Part shown: positions 1 through 8,500 of the stretch, one piece after another
Position numbering within the stretch: the stretch's first letter is position 1
Layout: each line of letters begins with the position of its first letter
Source: Polaribacter septentrionalilitoris
GTDB taxonomy: Bacteria > Bacteroidota > Bacteroidia > Flavobacteriales > Flavobacteriaceae
Reading direction: 5' to 3'
Assembly: GCF_009832745.1 (NCBI RefSeq)
Contig: NZ_VRMJ01000046.1
Coordinates: 153,206-217,205, forward strand
DNA: 64,000 nucleotides
Notes under the pieces: generated by a model
What the model saw: the letters and a program-made list of their open reading frames with translations, nothing else
The model's database searches: none
Told to the model about the DNA's origin: nothing
Translations under genes and position numbers: made by a program

Positions 1-561
1 GAATTGTTAGATGCTGATACTATTGGTAAAGTACATTTTGCTGATATTACAATTTTACAATCAACCACTAACAATGTAATTGCTAAAACAGATGACAATT
101 GGAGATTACAACCAGAAACATCTGGTGGTGGTTATTTTCATGATATTGCACCTCATCAAATAGATTTGATGTATCATTATTTTGGTAAAATCGAAAAAGC
201 TGAAGGTTATGCAACCTCAACCCAAAACAAGAAAGTTGCAGATATTGTAAATGGAATTATTGAATTCGAAAACGGAGTACAATTTAGAGGAATTTGGAAT
301 TTTATTGCCTCAGAAAAAGAGGTAAAAGATGAATGTAAAATCTACGGTGAAAAAGGCACAATTACTTTTTCTTTTTACGGTGAAAAAGTGTTTTTAAATA
401 CTACCGATAAAAAAGAAGTGTTTTCTTTTGAAAACCCTGCACATGTACAACAACCTTTAATTGAACAAACTGTAAACTACTTTTTAGAAAAAGCAACAAA
501 CCCATGTTCAATTAAAGATGGTGTTGAAGTTATGAAGATATTAGACGTATTTACAACTTAA
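1..561 (+). CDS. Gfo/Idh/MocA family oxidoreductase, C-terminal part (5' truncated by window edge)
   Basis: The frame is open from base 1 and ends at TAA 559-561, so 186 codons of a longer gene are visible. They match the C-terminal alpha/beta substrate domain of the Gfo/Idh/MocA NAD(P)-dependent sugar dehydrogenases: the segment GGGYFHDIAPHQIDLMYH near codons 41-58 is the conserved region carrying the catalytic Asp-x-x-x-His type residues, followed by a beta-sheet region (NGIIEFENGVQFRG) and a C-terminal helix. The N-terminal Rossmann fold lies outside the window. The gene converges on the uronate operon with only 18 bases between stop codons. A sugar or sugar-acid substrate is likely from context, but cannot be read from the sequence. 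Confidence 0.85.
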   Translation, partial: ELLDADTIGKVHFADITILQSTTNNVIAKTDDNWRLQPETSGGGYFHDIAPHQIDLMYHYFGKIEKAEGYATSTQNKKVADIVNGIIEFENGVQFRGIWNFIASEKEVKDECKIYGEKGTITFSFYGEKVFLNTTDKKEVFSFENPAHVQQPLIEQTVNYFLEKATNPCSIKDGVEVMKILDVFTT

Positions 562-579
562 TTATTTGAGCTAAACTTC

Positions 580-1878
580 TTAAATCAAATCAAAAACTCT
601 TGGTAACCAAAGTGTTAAATCTGGAAAATACGTAATTAACAAAAGCACACCTATCATCACTAAAAAGAGTGGTAATAGTGGCCTAATTACTTGCTGTATT
701 TTTAGATTTGCTACACTACAACCTACAAAGAGCACAGAACCAACTGGTGGTGTACATAAGCCAATACATAAGTTCATAATCATGATAATTCCAAAGTGAA
801 TTGGATCCATACCCAATTCTGTAACAATTGGTAAAAAGATAGGTGTAAAGATTAAAACTGCAGGAGTCATATCCATAAAAACACCCACAAACAATAGAAT
901 TAAGTTGATGATGATTAAAATTACAATGGGATTATCGCTAATAGCTAATAAAGTATTGCTAATTTCTTGTGGAATATTTTCGTAACTCATTACCCAAGAC
1001 ATTGCAATAGATGTTGAAACTAACAACAAAACAATTGCTGAGGTTTTAATGGTTTCTAACAATATTGGAGAAATATCTTTAAAGGTAATTTCTTTATATA
1101 CAAAACCTAAAACTAACGTGTAAATTACTGCAATTGCTGAAGCTTCTGTGGCTGTAAAAATTCCAGCTACAATCCCTCCAATTACTACAACTAATAACAT
1201 TAAACTTGGAAAAGCATCAACAAATCTTTTAAAAAACTCTTTAAAACCTACTAACTTGTCTGTTGGATATTTTTTAATGATTGAGTAGATTAAAGCTACA
1301 ATCATTAAAGCTAAACCAATTAATAAACCTGGAACATAACCTGCAATAAATAAGGCTGCAATAGAAACTCCACCACTTGCTAAAGAATATACAATTAACA
1401 CGTTACTAGGTGGAATAATTAAACCTGTTGTTGCACTGGTAATATTTACAGCTGCGCTAAACGATTTGTCATACCCATCTTTTTCCATCATCGGATTCAT
1501 AAACCCACCAATGGCTGATGCTGCTGCTACTGCAGAACCAGAAATAGCTCCAAATAACATACAAGAAATAATGTTTACAAAAGCCAAACCACCAGGAAGT
1601 GGTCCAACTATGGCTTTGGCAAAATTGATGAGCCGAACTGCAATTCCTCCTCTGTTCATAATTTGACCTGCTAAGATAAAAAACGGGATTGCAGAGAGTG
1701 TAAAACTATCTAAAGAAGTTGCCATTCTTTGCGCCAATGTAGTTACCGATGGTAAAAATGGCATAGCACTTAATAATGTAAATAACGCAGCTAAACCAAT
1801 TGCAAACGCTATAGGTACTCTTAATGATAAGAAAACCAAAAAGCTAATAACTAAAATAAGGACTTCTACTAAATTCAT
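580..1878 (-). CDS. dctM: TRAP transporter large permease, DctM type
   Basis: The 432-residue product is almost entirely hydrophobic, with about a dozen membrane segments, the usual length and make-up of the DctM/SiaM large subunit that forms the Na+-coupled translocation channel of TRAP transporters in the inner membrane. Family signatures include GAISGSAVAAASAIGGFM (about residues 112-129) and the PPSNVLIVYSLASGG stretch near the middle. It is the last gene of the uronate operon, starting two bases after the stop of the small subunit gene. In this context the imported solute is probably a hexuronate or an unsaturated uronate derivative; that is inference from the neighbours. Confidence 0.93.
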   Translation of the reverse strand: MNLVEVLILVISFLVFLSLRVPIAFAIGLAALFTLLSAMPFLPSVTTLAQRMATSLDSFTLSAIPFFILAGQIMNRGGIAVRLINFAKAIVGPLPGGLAFVNIISCMLFGAISGSAVAAASAIGGFMNPMMEKDGYDKSFSAAVNITSATTGLIIPPSNVLIVYSLASGGVSIAALFIAGYVPGLLIGLALMIVALIYSIIKKYPTDKLVGFKEFFKRFVDAFPSLMLLVVVIGGIVAGIFTATEASAIAVIYTLVLGFVYKEITFKDISPILLETIKTSAIVLLLVSTSIAMSWVMSYENIPQEISNTLLAISDNPIVILIIINLILLFVGVFMDMTPAVLIFTPIFLPIVTELGMDPIHFGIIMIMNLCIGLCTPPVGSVLFVGCSVANLKIQQVIRPLLPLFLVMIGVLLLITYFPDLTLWLPRVFDLI

Positions 1879-1880
1879 AA

Positions 1881-2351
1881 TTATGCTTTATTTAATTTTC
1901 TTAAATTGATTAATGTATCGATACTATAGTAGCAAATTAAAACTCCAGAAATTGGAACTACCATATAAATAAATCCTAAAGGGATTTCTAAGGTTGCTGA
2001 TGTTTGGCCAAACTGAAAACTTAATTGCACCAGTCTAAATCCACCAATAATCATTACTGTTAATGCAAAAACGGCTATCGATATAAATACAATTCCGTTA
2101 AACAAACCTTGTCTTTTTTTAACAACATCCTCAGGAATTAAATCAATTGCCAAATGCAAATTTTTACCTGCTGCATAGGCTGCTCCTAACAAACCCACCC
2201 AAATTAATGAGAAACTAGAAATTTCATCAGTAATGGTACTTGGTGCTCTTAATACAAATCTCGAAAAGACTTGCCAAACGACACTAACTAACATCAGCAC
2301 TAATATAAAAAGCACTAATTTTTCTAAAACGCTATCTATTTTTGCTCTCAT
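1881..2351 (-). CDS. dctQ: TRAP transporter small permease, DctQ type
   Basis: The 156-residue protein has four hydrophobic segments and the family pattern of DctQ: an early amphipathic Q-rich segment (VSVVWQVFSRFVLRAP), then TDEISSFSLIWVGLLGAAYA, where the polar residues after the first helix are typical. It pairs with the large permease and the binding protein to form an inner-membrane Na+-symporter. Its ATG overlaps the TAA of the binding-protein gene by one base (TAATG), which suggests translational coupling. The order dctP-dctQ-dctM is the classic one. Confidence 0.92.
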   Translation of the reverse strand: MRAKIDSVLEKLVLFILVLMLVSVVWQVFSRFVLRAPSTITDEISSFSLIWVGLLGAAYAAGKNLHLAIDLIPEDVVKKRQGLFNGIVFISIAVFALTVMIIGGFRLVQLSFQFGQTSATLEIPLGFIYMVVPISGVLICYYSIDTLINLRKLNKA

Positions 2352-3337
2352 TATTGTTTATTTTTTATAGAAGTAATAAGTGTTTTCATTTCTTCATTTC
2401 CATCAAACATTTCTAAAATTCCTTTAGTTTGTTCTTCAAAAGGTTTTTTATCAGGATAAACAACTTGTACACCTGCTTTTTTTACTGCTTCTAAAGATGC
2501 TTTTTCTGAATCTGCCCATAATTTTCTTTGTGCAATAGTACTTACTTTAACCGCTTTTCTTACCCAATCTTTCTGTTGATTATTTAAACGGCTCCAAGTA
2601 TCTGTACCTATTAATAAAACATCTGGTACAGCTGTATGCTCATCTAAAGAATAAAACTTACAAACCTCATAGTGTTTTGAGGTATAAAAGCTTGGTGGAT
2701 TATTTTCTGCGCCATCCACAACTCCTTGTTGTAAAGCTGTATATAATTCTCCCCAAGAAATGGGTGTTGGAGAACCTCCCAAATCATTCACCATAGCCAC
2801 AGCCATATTACTTTTTTGTACTCTAATTTTTTTTCCTTTTAAATCTGCTGGCGATTTTATAGGTGCTTCTTTCATATAAAAACTTCTACTTCCTGCATCA
2901 TAAAATGTCAACCCACGAAGTCTAAATTTTTCTCCCTTTAACAATAAACTTTCACCAATTTCACTATCAAAAACGCTAAATGTATGTGCTTTATCTCTAA
3001 ACATATAAGGCACACTAAATACTTTATATTCTGGTATAAAGTTTTCTAAAACTGCTGCAGAAACTTTAGTAATATCTAAACTACCAATTTGCAATAATTC
3101 TAAACATTCTCTTTCTCCACCTAATTGACCACTTGGATAAATGTTTACTTTGAGTTTTCCTTGTGACTGTTTTTCTAACTCTTCACCAAAAATAACCATT
3201 GCCTTATGCACTGGGTGTTGCGTGTCTAAAGAATGTCCTAAGCGTAAAGTTGATACTGAAATGTTTGATTGACAACCAGAAAAGAATAACAAAATAGTTA
3301 AAACAAATATGGATTGAAAAAAGTGTTGCTTCTTCAT
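2351..3337 (-). CDS. dctP: TRAP transporter substrate-binding lipoprotein, DctP type
   Basis: The 328-residue protein begins with a lipoprotein signal (lipobox FFSGC, Cys22), so it is probably anchored in the periplasm. It shows the DctP/TAXI-type solute-binding fold: LRLGHSLDTQHPVHKA near the N terminus, QLGGERECLELLQIGSLDI, and KGKKIRVQKSN, whose Arg172 sits where DctP proteins clamp a substrate carboxylate; VDGAENNPPSFYTSKHYEV is another family hallmark. A carboxylate-binding Arg fits a uronic-acid substrate. It lies 13 bases downstream of the DUF4861 gene and is coupled to dctQ. Confidence 0.93.
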   Translation of the reverse strand: MKKQHFFQSIFVLTILLFFSGCQSNISVSTLRLGHSLDTQHPVHKAMVIFGEELEKQSQGKLKVNIYPSGQLGGERECLELLQIGSLDITKVSAAVLENFIPEYKVFSVPYMFRDKAHTFSVFDSEIGESLLLKGEKFRLRGLTFYDAGSRSFYMKEAPIKSPADLKGKKIRVQKSNMAVAMVNDLGGSPTPISWGELYTALQQGVVDGAENNPPSFYTSKHYEVCKFYSLDEHTAVPDVLLIGTDTWSRLNNQQKDWVRKAVKVSTIAQRKLWADSEKASLEAVKKAGVQVVYPDKKPFEEQTKGILEMFDGNEEMKTLITSIKNKQ

Positions 3338-3350
3338 TGTTTAAGGTTGA

Positions 3351-4514
3351 TTAGTTTTTGGTTACTATTAATGGAGAATTTATTTTTTTTGAGAATTCTG
3401 ACAAATAATTTTCCCATTCTTGTTGAGTTGCAAACTGTTTGCTTTTTTTCCATCCAAAGCCACTATAAAAAATTACTTTTCCATCAACTACATTTAAATG
3501 TAAAAAGTGATTGCTTTCGTCTTTTCTAGATGTAACATATTTTTCTGAACCTGAAAAATAGGGTTTTGTAGTTACAATTCCTGTTCCTACTTCAGAATCG
3601 TCTAAGGTTTCCCAATGACTTACCCAAAAGTTAGCATCATTTTGATTGGTAACCCCTTTTTTCTTGTGTAATGTAATTCCTGATGAAATGGTTTCTGTTC
3701 CTTTAACATCAATTTCAAAACGAGATAAGTTTTGACCATAATCTAAAGAGATGTGTTTGGTTTCATCGATTTGTTTACCATTAGCATCCCAAGTTGCATA
3801 AGTTAACACAAAACTGGTTCTTAACGGACCTGTGGTAATGGTTTTGTAAGAAGTGAAATTTTTAGAAAAATAGTACGATGTATCTACTTTAACAGCAGTA
3901 CCTCCAATACCTCTACTAACACCTACGTGAAAATTATCTAAACCCTCTCCATAATCTTTATGATATGCTCCTTTTTTAACATCGTTTCTTTTGTACCAAG
4001 TGTTGATAATTGGATATTCAACACGTTTTAACCAAGCATCTATTCCGCTAGACAAGGTTCCTCCTTTCACACCATCTTCTACCATTTTTTGGGCTACTGG
4101 ACCAAAAGTTCTAAAAGCAACTCTATTGTTTTCCCAAGTATAATCATCTGTTCTTTCTGGTACAAAACGTGAATAGCAGTAATTAATTACTGAGTCTTGC
4201 TTTTTATCAGAAATTGATAATGTATATGTTTTTGTAGCGTTTGCTTTAATTGATGGTTGAAATAAAATCACATCATTTTTACCATCTAAATCTGCATCTA
4301 CAATTTGAGAAGTAACAACTTTATTATCAGTATCTAAAACTACTACATCAGCTTGTTTTTCTGCTGCTATTTCAGAAATATCTACTTCAACAGTTTCAAA
4401 CTCTCTATCAATATTTAAAGTATTTTTTACTGTTACTGTTAAAACGATTTCAGCTTTTTTATCACAATTGATTAAAAGAGAAACAGATAGTAAAAAGAAG
4501 ATTATTTTTTTCAT
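3351..4514 (-). CDS. DUF4861 domain lipoprotein of the uronate operon
   Basis: The 387-residue product starts with a lipoprotein signal peptide ending in LINC (Cys17), so it is exported and lipidated. The rest is a beta-rich polypeptide of the DUF4861 type, a family found in Bacteroidota next to pectin, alginate and other uronate-degradation genes. Its biochemical role is not established; a lyase-like or carbohydrate-binding function is a guess. Features include a Trp/Tyr-rich central region (WLKRVEYPIINTWYKRND) and a C-terminal segment FYSGFGWKKSKQF. It sits between kduD and the transporter genes, which ties it to the same substrate. Confidence 0.75.
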   Translation of the reverse strand: MKKIIFFLLSVSLLINCDKKAEIVLTVTVKNTLNIDREFETVEVDISEIAAEKQADVVVLDTDNKVVTSQIVDADLDGKNDVILFQPSIKANATKTYTLSISDKKQDSVINYCYSRFVPERTDDYTWENNRVAFRTFGPVAQKMVEDGVKGGTLSSGIDAWLKRVEYPIINTWYKRNDVKKGAYHKDYGEGLDNFHVGVSRGIGGTAVKVDTSYYFSKNFTSYKTITTGPLRTSFVLTYATWDANGKQIDETKHISLDYGQNLSRFEIDVKGTETISSGITLHKKKGVTNQNDANFWVSHWETLDDSEVGTGIVTTKPYFSGSEKYVTSRKDESNHFLHLNVVDGKVIFYSGFGWKKSKQFATQQEWENYLSEFSKKINSPLIVTKN

Positions 4515-4531
4515 TTTTTAATTATTTAAAC

Positions 4532-4565
4532 AAATCTTTCAGGTTTTTAAAAACCTGAAAGATTT
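4532..4565. repeat. 34-bp perfect palindrome, CAGGTTTTTAAAAACCTG family, copy 1
   Basis: Bases 4532-4565 are a perfect palindrome with the core CAGGTTTTTAAAAACCTG. It lies between kduD and the DUF4861 gene inside the operon. The same core, with different flanks, recurs at 6238-6270. It has no long T-run on either strand, so it is more like a short extragenic palindromic repeat than a terminator, though a stem in the mRNA could affect processing. Confidence 0.85.
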
Positions 4566-4570
4566 TGTAT

Positions 4571-5365
4571 TTATTCTTCATTAGAAGGTTTCCCAATAGT
4601 CGCTAAGATTCCTCCATCAACATATAAAATATGTCCATTTACAAAATCACTTGCTTTAGAGGATAAAAATACTGCTGCTCCTGCTAAATCATTTGGGTCT
4701 CCCCATTTTTTTGCAGGTGTTCTGTTCACGATAAAATCATTAAAAGGATGTCCATCAACTCTAATTGGAGCCGTTTGCGAAGTTGCAAAATACCCAGGTC
4801 CAATTCCGTTGACTTGTACTCCAAAACGAGCCCATTCTGTAGCCATATTTTTAGTTAGCATTACCAAACCACCTTTAGCGGCTGCGTAAGCTCCAACTGT
4901 ATTTCTACCTAATTCGCTCATCATAGAACAAATGTTGATGATTTTCCCTGCTTTACGCTCCATCATTCCTTTGATAACGTGTTTAGAGACGATAAAAGGA
5001 CTTACCAAATCGATATCAATAACTTGTTTAAAATCTTCAACTTCCATTTCTGCCAATGGCGTTCTTTTGATGATTCCTGCGTTGTTGACTAAAATATCGA
5101 TACTACCTACTTCAGTTTCAATTTTGTTGATGCTTTCCATCACTTGAGCTTCATCAGCAACATTAAATTTATAACCCACAGCATTAATTCCTGCTGCTTT
5201 GTACAATTCAACTGCTTTGTCAATTTTTTCTTGTGATGAATTTCCATTCACTACAATAGTAGCACCTGCTTTTCCTAATCCCATAGCCATAGACATTCCT
5301 AAACCATGTGTAGAACCAGTTACCAAGGCTACTTTACCTGTAATATCAAATAATGTTTGTGACAT
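4571..5365 (-). CDS. kduD: SDR dehydrogenase, 2-dehydro-3-deoxy-D-gluconate 5-dehydrogenase (KduD) type
   Basis: This 264-residue classical short-chain dehydrogenase has the cofactor motif TGSTHGLG (16-23), NNAG (94-97), and the catalytic set Ser147, Tyr160, Lys164 (YAAAK). Relatives are annotated as gluconate 5-dehydrogenase or KduD. The adjacent kduI, four bases upstream, favours KduD: reduction or oxidation at C5 between 2,5-diketo-3-deoxygluconate and 2-keto-3-deoxygluconate with NAD(H), in the cytoplasm. The length is normal and the start is a plain ATG. Confusion with gluconate 5-dehydrogenase cannot be fully excluded by motif alone. Confidence 0.9.
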   Translation of the reverse strand: MSQTLFDITGKVALVTGSTHGLGMSMAMGLGKAGATIVVNGNSSQEKIDKAVELYKAAGINAVGYKFNVADEAQVMESINKIETEVGSIDILVNNAGIIKRTPLAEMEVEDFKQVIDIDLVSPFIVSKHVIKGMMERKAGKIINICSMMSELGRNTVGAYAAAKGGLVMLTKNMATEWARFGVQVNGIGPGYFATSQTAPIRVDGHPFNDFIVNRTPAKKWGDPNDLAGAAVFLSSKASDFVNGHILYVDGGILATIGKPSNEE

Positions 5366-5369
5366 AATT

Positions 5370-6212
5370 TTATCTTAATTCGGTGATTTTTGCAACATCC
5401 ATATCATTGTAGTCTAGGTTTTCACCAGCCATACCCCAAATAAATGTGTAGTTTGACGTACCAGAACCTGAGTGAATAGACCAAGGTGGAGAAATAACAG
5501 CTTCATGATTTTGCATCCAAATATGACGTGTTTCTTGAGGTTCTCCCATAAAATGACAAACTGCTTGCTCATCCATAATATCCATATAATAATAGATCTC
5601 CATTCTTCTATCGTGGACGTGAGCTGGCATGGTATTCCAAACAGAACCTGTTTTTAATTCTGTCATTCCCATTTGTAATTGGCAAGTTGTTACAATTCCA
5701 CCAATAATCATTTGGTTTACAGTTCTATGATTTGCAGTTTCTAAACTACCTAATTCTATTTTGTTTGCTTCTGCTTTAGTAACTTGTTTTGTTGGATAAG
5801 CAGTATGTGCAGGTGCAGAATTCATATAGAATTTTGCAGGATTGTTAGCATCCTCACTTTTAAAAACAACCTCTTTTACACCTTTACCAAGATACAATGC
5901 ATCTTTATGTAACATTTTAAATTCTTCACCATCAGCAATAATAGTTCCTGTTCCTCCTGCATTGATAACACCAACTTCTCTTCTTTCTAAAAAGTATTCA
6001 GCTTTTAAAGGATCTATGGTTTCTAAAGTTAATGCTTCTGAAGTTGGTACTACTCCACCAGCCATATATCTATCATAATGCGTATAAACCCATTTGATGC
6101 TTCCTGGTTGCATTAAATCTGGAATTAAAAATTCATCTCTTAATTCTTGTGTGTCGTATTTTTTTACTGCTTGCGGACTTGAAGCATATCTTGTTTCGAA
6201 AGTTGTTGCCAT
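5370..6212 (-). CDS. kduI: 5-dehydro-4-deoxy-D-glucuronate isomerase
   Basis: The 280-residue protein matches KduI in length and motifs. It is a cupin-type zinc enzyme; the expected ligands are visible as His198, His200 and Glu205 in PAHVHDRRMEIYYY and His247 in SPPWSIHSG. It isomerises 5-keto-4-deoxyuronate, released by uronate lyases, to 2,5-diketo-3-deoxygluconate, the substrate of KduD encoded directly downstream. This shows that the cell uses lyase-generated unsaturated uronates, from pectin-like polymers or similar material. Confidence 0.96.
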   Translation of the reverse strand: MATTFETRYASSPQAVKKYDTQELRDEFLIPDLMQPGSIKWVYTHYDRYMAGGVVPTSEALTLETIDPLKAEYFLERREVGVINAGGTGTIIADGEEFKMLHKDALYLGKGVKEVVFKSEDANNPAKFYMNSAPAHTAYPTKQVTKAEANKIELGSLETANHRTVNQMIIGGIVTTCQLQMGMTELKTGSVWNTMPAHVHDRRMEIYYYMDIMDEQAVCHFMGEPQETRHIWMQNHEAVISPPWSIHSGSGTSNYTFIWGMAGENLDYNDMDVAKITELR

Positions 6213-6237
6213 AGTTTTTGTTTTTTATTTTTGATTT

Positions 6238-6270
6238 AGACCTCACAGGTTTTAAAAACCTGTGAGGTCT
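6238..6270. repeat. Palindromic repeat, CAGGTTTTTAAAAACCTG family, copy 2
   Basis: Two 16-base arms (6238-6253 and 6255-6270) are exact reverse complements around one central A. The inner part is the same CAGGTTTT/AAAACCTG core as copy 1, but the outer arms differ (AGACCTCA instead of AAATCTTT). It lies in the 66-base gap between uxuA and kduI inside the operon. Confidence 0.85.
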
Positions 6271-6278
6271 TTATTTTA

Positions 6279-7466
6279 TTATAATGAACGTCTAATTCCT
6301 AGTTCTAAGCCTCTTAATTCAGCCAAACCACGTAAACGTCCAATCCCTGAATATCCAGGATTTGTTTTCTTTTTTAAATCGTCTAACATTTTATGACCAT
6401 GATCGGGTCTAAAAGGCATTCTTACATCTTGTCTTCCTGCTGCAATTCTTTTTTGTTGCTCTAAAATCAACGCTTTCATTACTGCATACATATCTACATC
6501 ACCTTCTAAATGATCTGCTTCATGAAAATTTCCTTCAGCATCACGTTTTGTAGCACGCAAATGTATAAAGTGAATTCTACCTCCTAAACGTTCTACCATT
6601 CCTGCTAAATCATTATCATCTCTTACACCAAAAGAACCTGTACAAAACGTTAATCCGTTATTTTGAGAAGGAACTGCATTGTAAATATCTTCGATATCTT
6701 GTTCTGTAGAAACCACTCTTGGTAAACCTAAAATTGGAAATGGTGGATCATCTGGATGAATGCACATTAACACACCAGCTTGTTCTGCAGCTGGAATAAT
6801 TTCTGATAAGAATGAAAATAAATTTGCTTTCAATTCTTTAGGACCAATATTATTATAAGTTGCTAAAATTTGATTGAACTCTTCTAAAGTATATCCTTCT
6901 TCAGCACCAGGTAAACCAGCAATAATATTTCTAATTAGTTTGGTTTGTTCTTCTTCTGATGAATTTTTGATAAACTCAGCCGCTTTTTGTTTTTGCGCCT
7001 CAGAGTATTCGTTTTCTGCCCCTGGTCTTTTTAGCAAATACAATTCGAAAGCAGCAAAAGCAGCTGCTTCAAAACGTAATGCTGTAGATTTATCTGATAC
7101 TTCGTAATCTAAATTGGTACGTGTCCAATCTAATACTGGCATAAAGTTATAACAAACAATATCAATACCACAAACCCCTAAATTTAAAAGTGTTTGTTTG
7201 TAATTTTCTATATATTTTTGATAATCACCAGATTTGGTTTTAATATTTTCGTGAATGGGTACAGATTCTACCACAGACCAAGTTAAACCAACATTTTCTA
7301 TGGTTTCTTTTCTTTTGGTAATTTCTTCAACTGTCCAAACTTCTCCATTTGGAATATGATGTAAAGCAGAAACAATACCTGTTGCTCCTGATTGTTTTAT
7401 ATCTGACAAAGAAACTGGATCGTTAGGTCCATACCAACGCCAAGTTTGTTCTAAATTTTGAGTCAT
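6279..7466 (-). CDS. uxuA: Mannonate dehydratase
   Basis: The 395-residue protein is a UxuA-type mannonate dehydratase of normal length. Signatures include [13 protein letters not shown] at the N terminus, [18 protein letters not shown] (a metal-site region), LTFCTGSFG, and [11 protein letters not shown] near the C terminus. It dehydrates D-mannonate to 2-keto-3-deoxygluconate, the same intermediate that KduD makes. It follows the SDR oxidoreductase gene by 29 bases, so the two catalyse consecutive steps. It gives the operon a second entry for saturated uronates such as glucuronate, after isomerisation elsewhere. Confidence 0.96.
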   Translation of the reverse strand: MTQNLEQTWRWYGPNDPVSLSDIKQSGATGIVSALHHIPNGEVWTVEEITKRKETIENVGLTWSVVESVPIHENIKTKSGDYQKYIENYKQTLLNLGVCGIDIVCYNFMPVLDWTRTNLDYEVSDKSTALRFEAAAFAAFELYLLKRPGAENEYSEAQKQKAAEFIKNSSEEEQTKLIRNIIAGLPGAEEGYTLEEFNQILATYNNIGPKELKANLFSFLSEIIPAAEQAGVLMCIHPDDPPFPILGLPRVVSTEQDIEDIYNAVPSQNNGLTFCTGSFGVRDDNDLAGMVERLGGRIHFIHLRATKRDAEGNFHEADHLEGDVDMYAVMKALILEQQKRIAAGRQDVRMPFRPDHGHKMLDDLKKKTNPGYSGIGRLRGLAELRGLELGIRRSL

Positions 7467-7495
7467 TTTTATTTTTCTTTAAAAATTAGCAATTC

Positions 7496-8323
7496 TTAAA
7501 CTCCACTATATGCTGCAAATCCACCATCTATAGGAATTACAATTCCTGTTACAAATGCTGATGCATCATCACATAAAAATAAAGTAGAACTAATTAAATC
7601 ATCAGGCGTTCCATAACGACCCATTGGAGTTTGATCTATAATTTGCTGACCTCTTTGGGTTAAGCTACCATCTTCATTTGTTAATAAAGCACGGTTTTGA
7701 TCTGTTAAGAAAAAACCTGGAGCTAACGCATTTACACGAATACCTACTTTAGAAAAATGCACTGCCAACCATTGTGTAAAATTAGAAATAGCTGCTTTTG
7801 CGCCACTATATGCTGGTATTTTTGTTAACGGAGTAAATGCATTCATAGAAGAGATGTTTAAGATTGAGCATCCTTCTCTACCTACCATATCAGTTGCAAA
7901 AACTTGCGTAGGAATTAATGATCCTAAGAAGTTTAAATTAAAGGTAAACTCAATTCCTTTTGGATCTAAATCAAAGAAAGTTTTAAAACCTTCTGTTGCA
8001 TTTTGCAAATCTTCCATTGCAAAAAACGGATTAGAAGTGGTTCCTAAAGGATGGTTACCTCCAGCTCCATTTACTAAAATATCCACTTTACCAAAAGCAT
8101 CATTTATTATTTGTTTTGCTTTTTCTAGAGAGTCTTTTTCTAAGACATTGGCTGCAACACCAATTGCTTCTCCACCAGCAACTTTAATTTCTTCAGCAAC
8201 TGTATTTGCTGCTTCTTCTCTTAAGTCTAATACAGCTATTTTATTACCTTGTTTTGCAAGTGCTTTAGCCATTGTGCTACAAAGCACGCCTCCAGCTCCT
8301 GTTAGTACGATTGTTTTACTCAT
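7496..8323 (-). CDS. SDR family D-mannonate (fructuronate) oxidoreductase
   Basis: The 275-residue short-chain dehydrogenase has TGAGGVLC near the N terminus, NGAGGNHPLG, a Ser in ISSMNAF, and YSGAKAAISNF as the Tyr-Lys active-site helix, followed by VNALAPGFFLTDQNR. This variant of the SDR family is usually annotated as D-mannonate oxidoreductase and replaces the unrelated long-chain UxuB in many Bacteroidota. It would reduce D-fructuronate to D-mannonate for UxuA, the next gene. It is the first gene of the operon, about 42 bases downstream of the -7 box. The exact substrate is inferred mostly from context. Confidence 0.82.
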   Translation of the reverse strand: MSKTIVLTGAGGVLCSTMAKALAKQGNKIAVLDLREEAANTVAEEIKVAGGEAIGVAANVLEKDSLEKAKQIINDAFGKVDILVNGAGGNHPLGTTSNPFFAMEDLQNATEGFKTFFDLDPKGIEFTFNLNFLGSLIPTQVFATDMVGREGCSILNISSMNAFTPLTKIPAYSGAKAAISNFTQWLAVHFSKVGIRVNALAPGFFLTDQNRALLTNEDGSLTQRGQQIIDQTPMGRYGTPDDLISSTLFLCDDASAFVTGIVIPIDGGFAAYSGV

Positions 8324-8350
8324 CTATATTTTTTAAAAAACGATTATTTG

Positions 8351-8400
8351 TTCGTGTGCGCACACAAATATAATAAAAAAACTGTGTGTGCGCACACGAA
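8351..8400. promoter_or_regulatory. Twin LacI-type operators and promoter of the uronate operon
   Basis: GTGTGCGCACAC occurs twice as a perfect 12-bp palindrome, at 8354-8365 and 8386-8397, with centres 32 bp apart. The two sites are also mirror images over 16 bases (8351-8366 and 8385-8400). Each has a central CpG, as LacI-family operators usually do. On the minus strand the -7 box TATATTTG lies at 8372-8365, between the sites and touching the proximal one, so a bound repressor would block the operon. The LacI-type gene starting at 8501 is the obvious candidate regulator. Confidence 0.85.
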
Positions 8401-8500
8401 AATTAAAAAATTCACTACATTGCAGAACGTATTTAAAAAAAAATAACACTTTTTGAGTGGTTTTTATTTTAAAATATAATGTACGTTTTTTTACTTTAAG

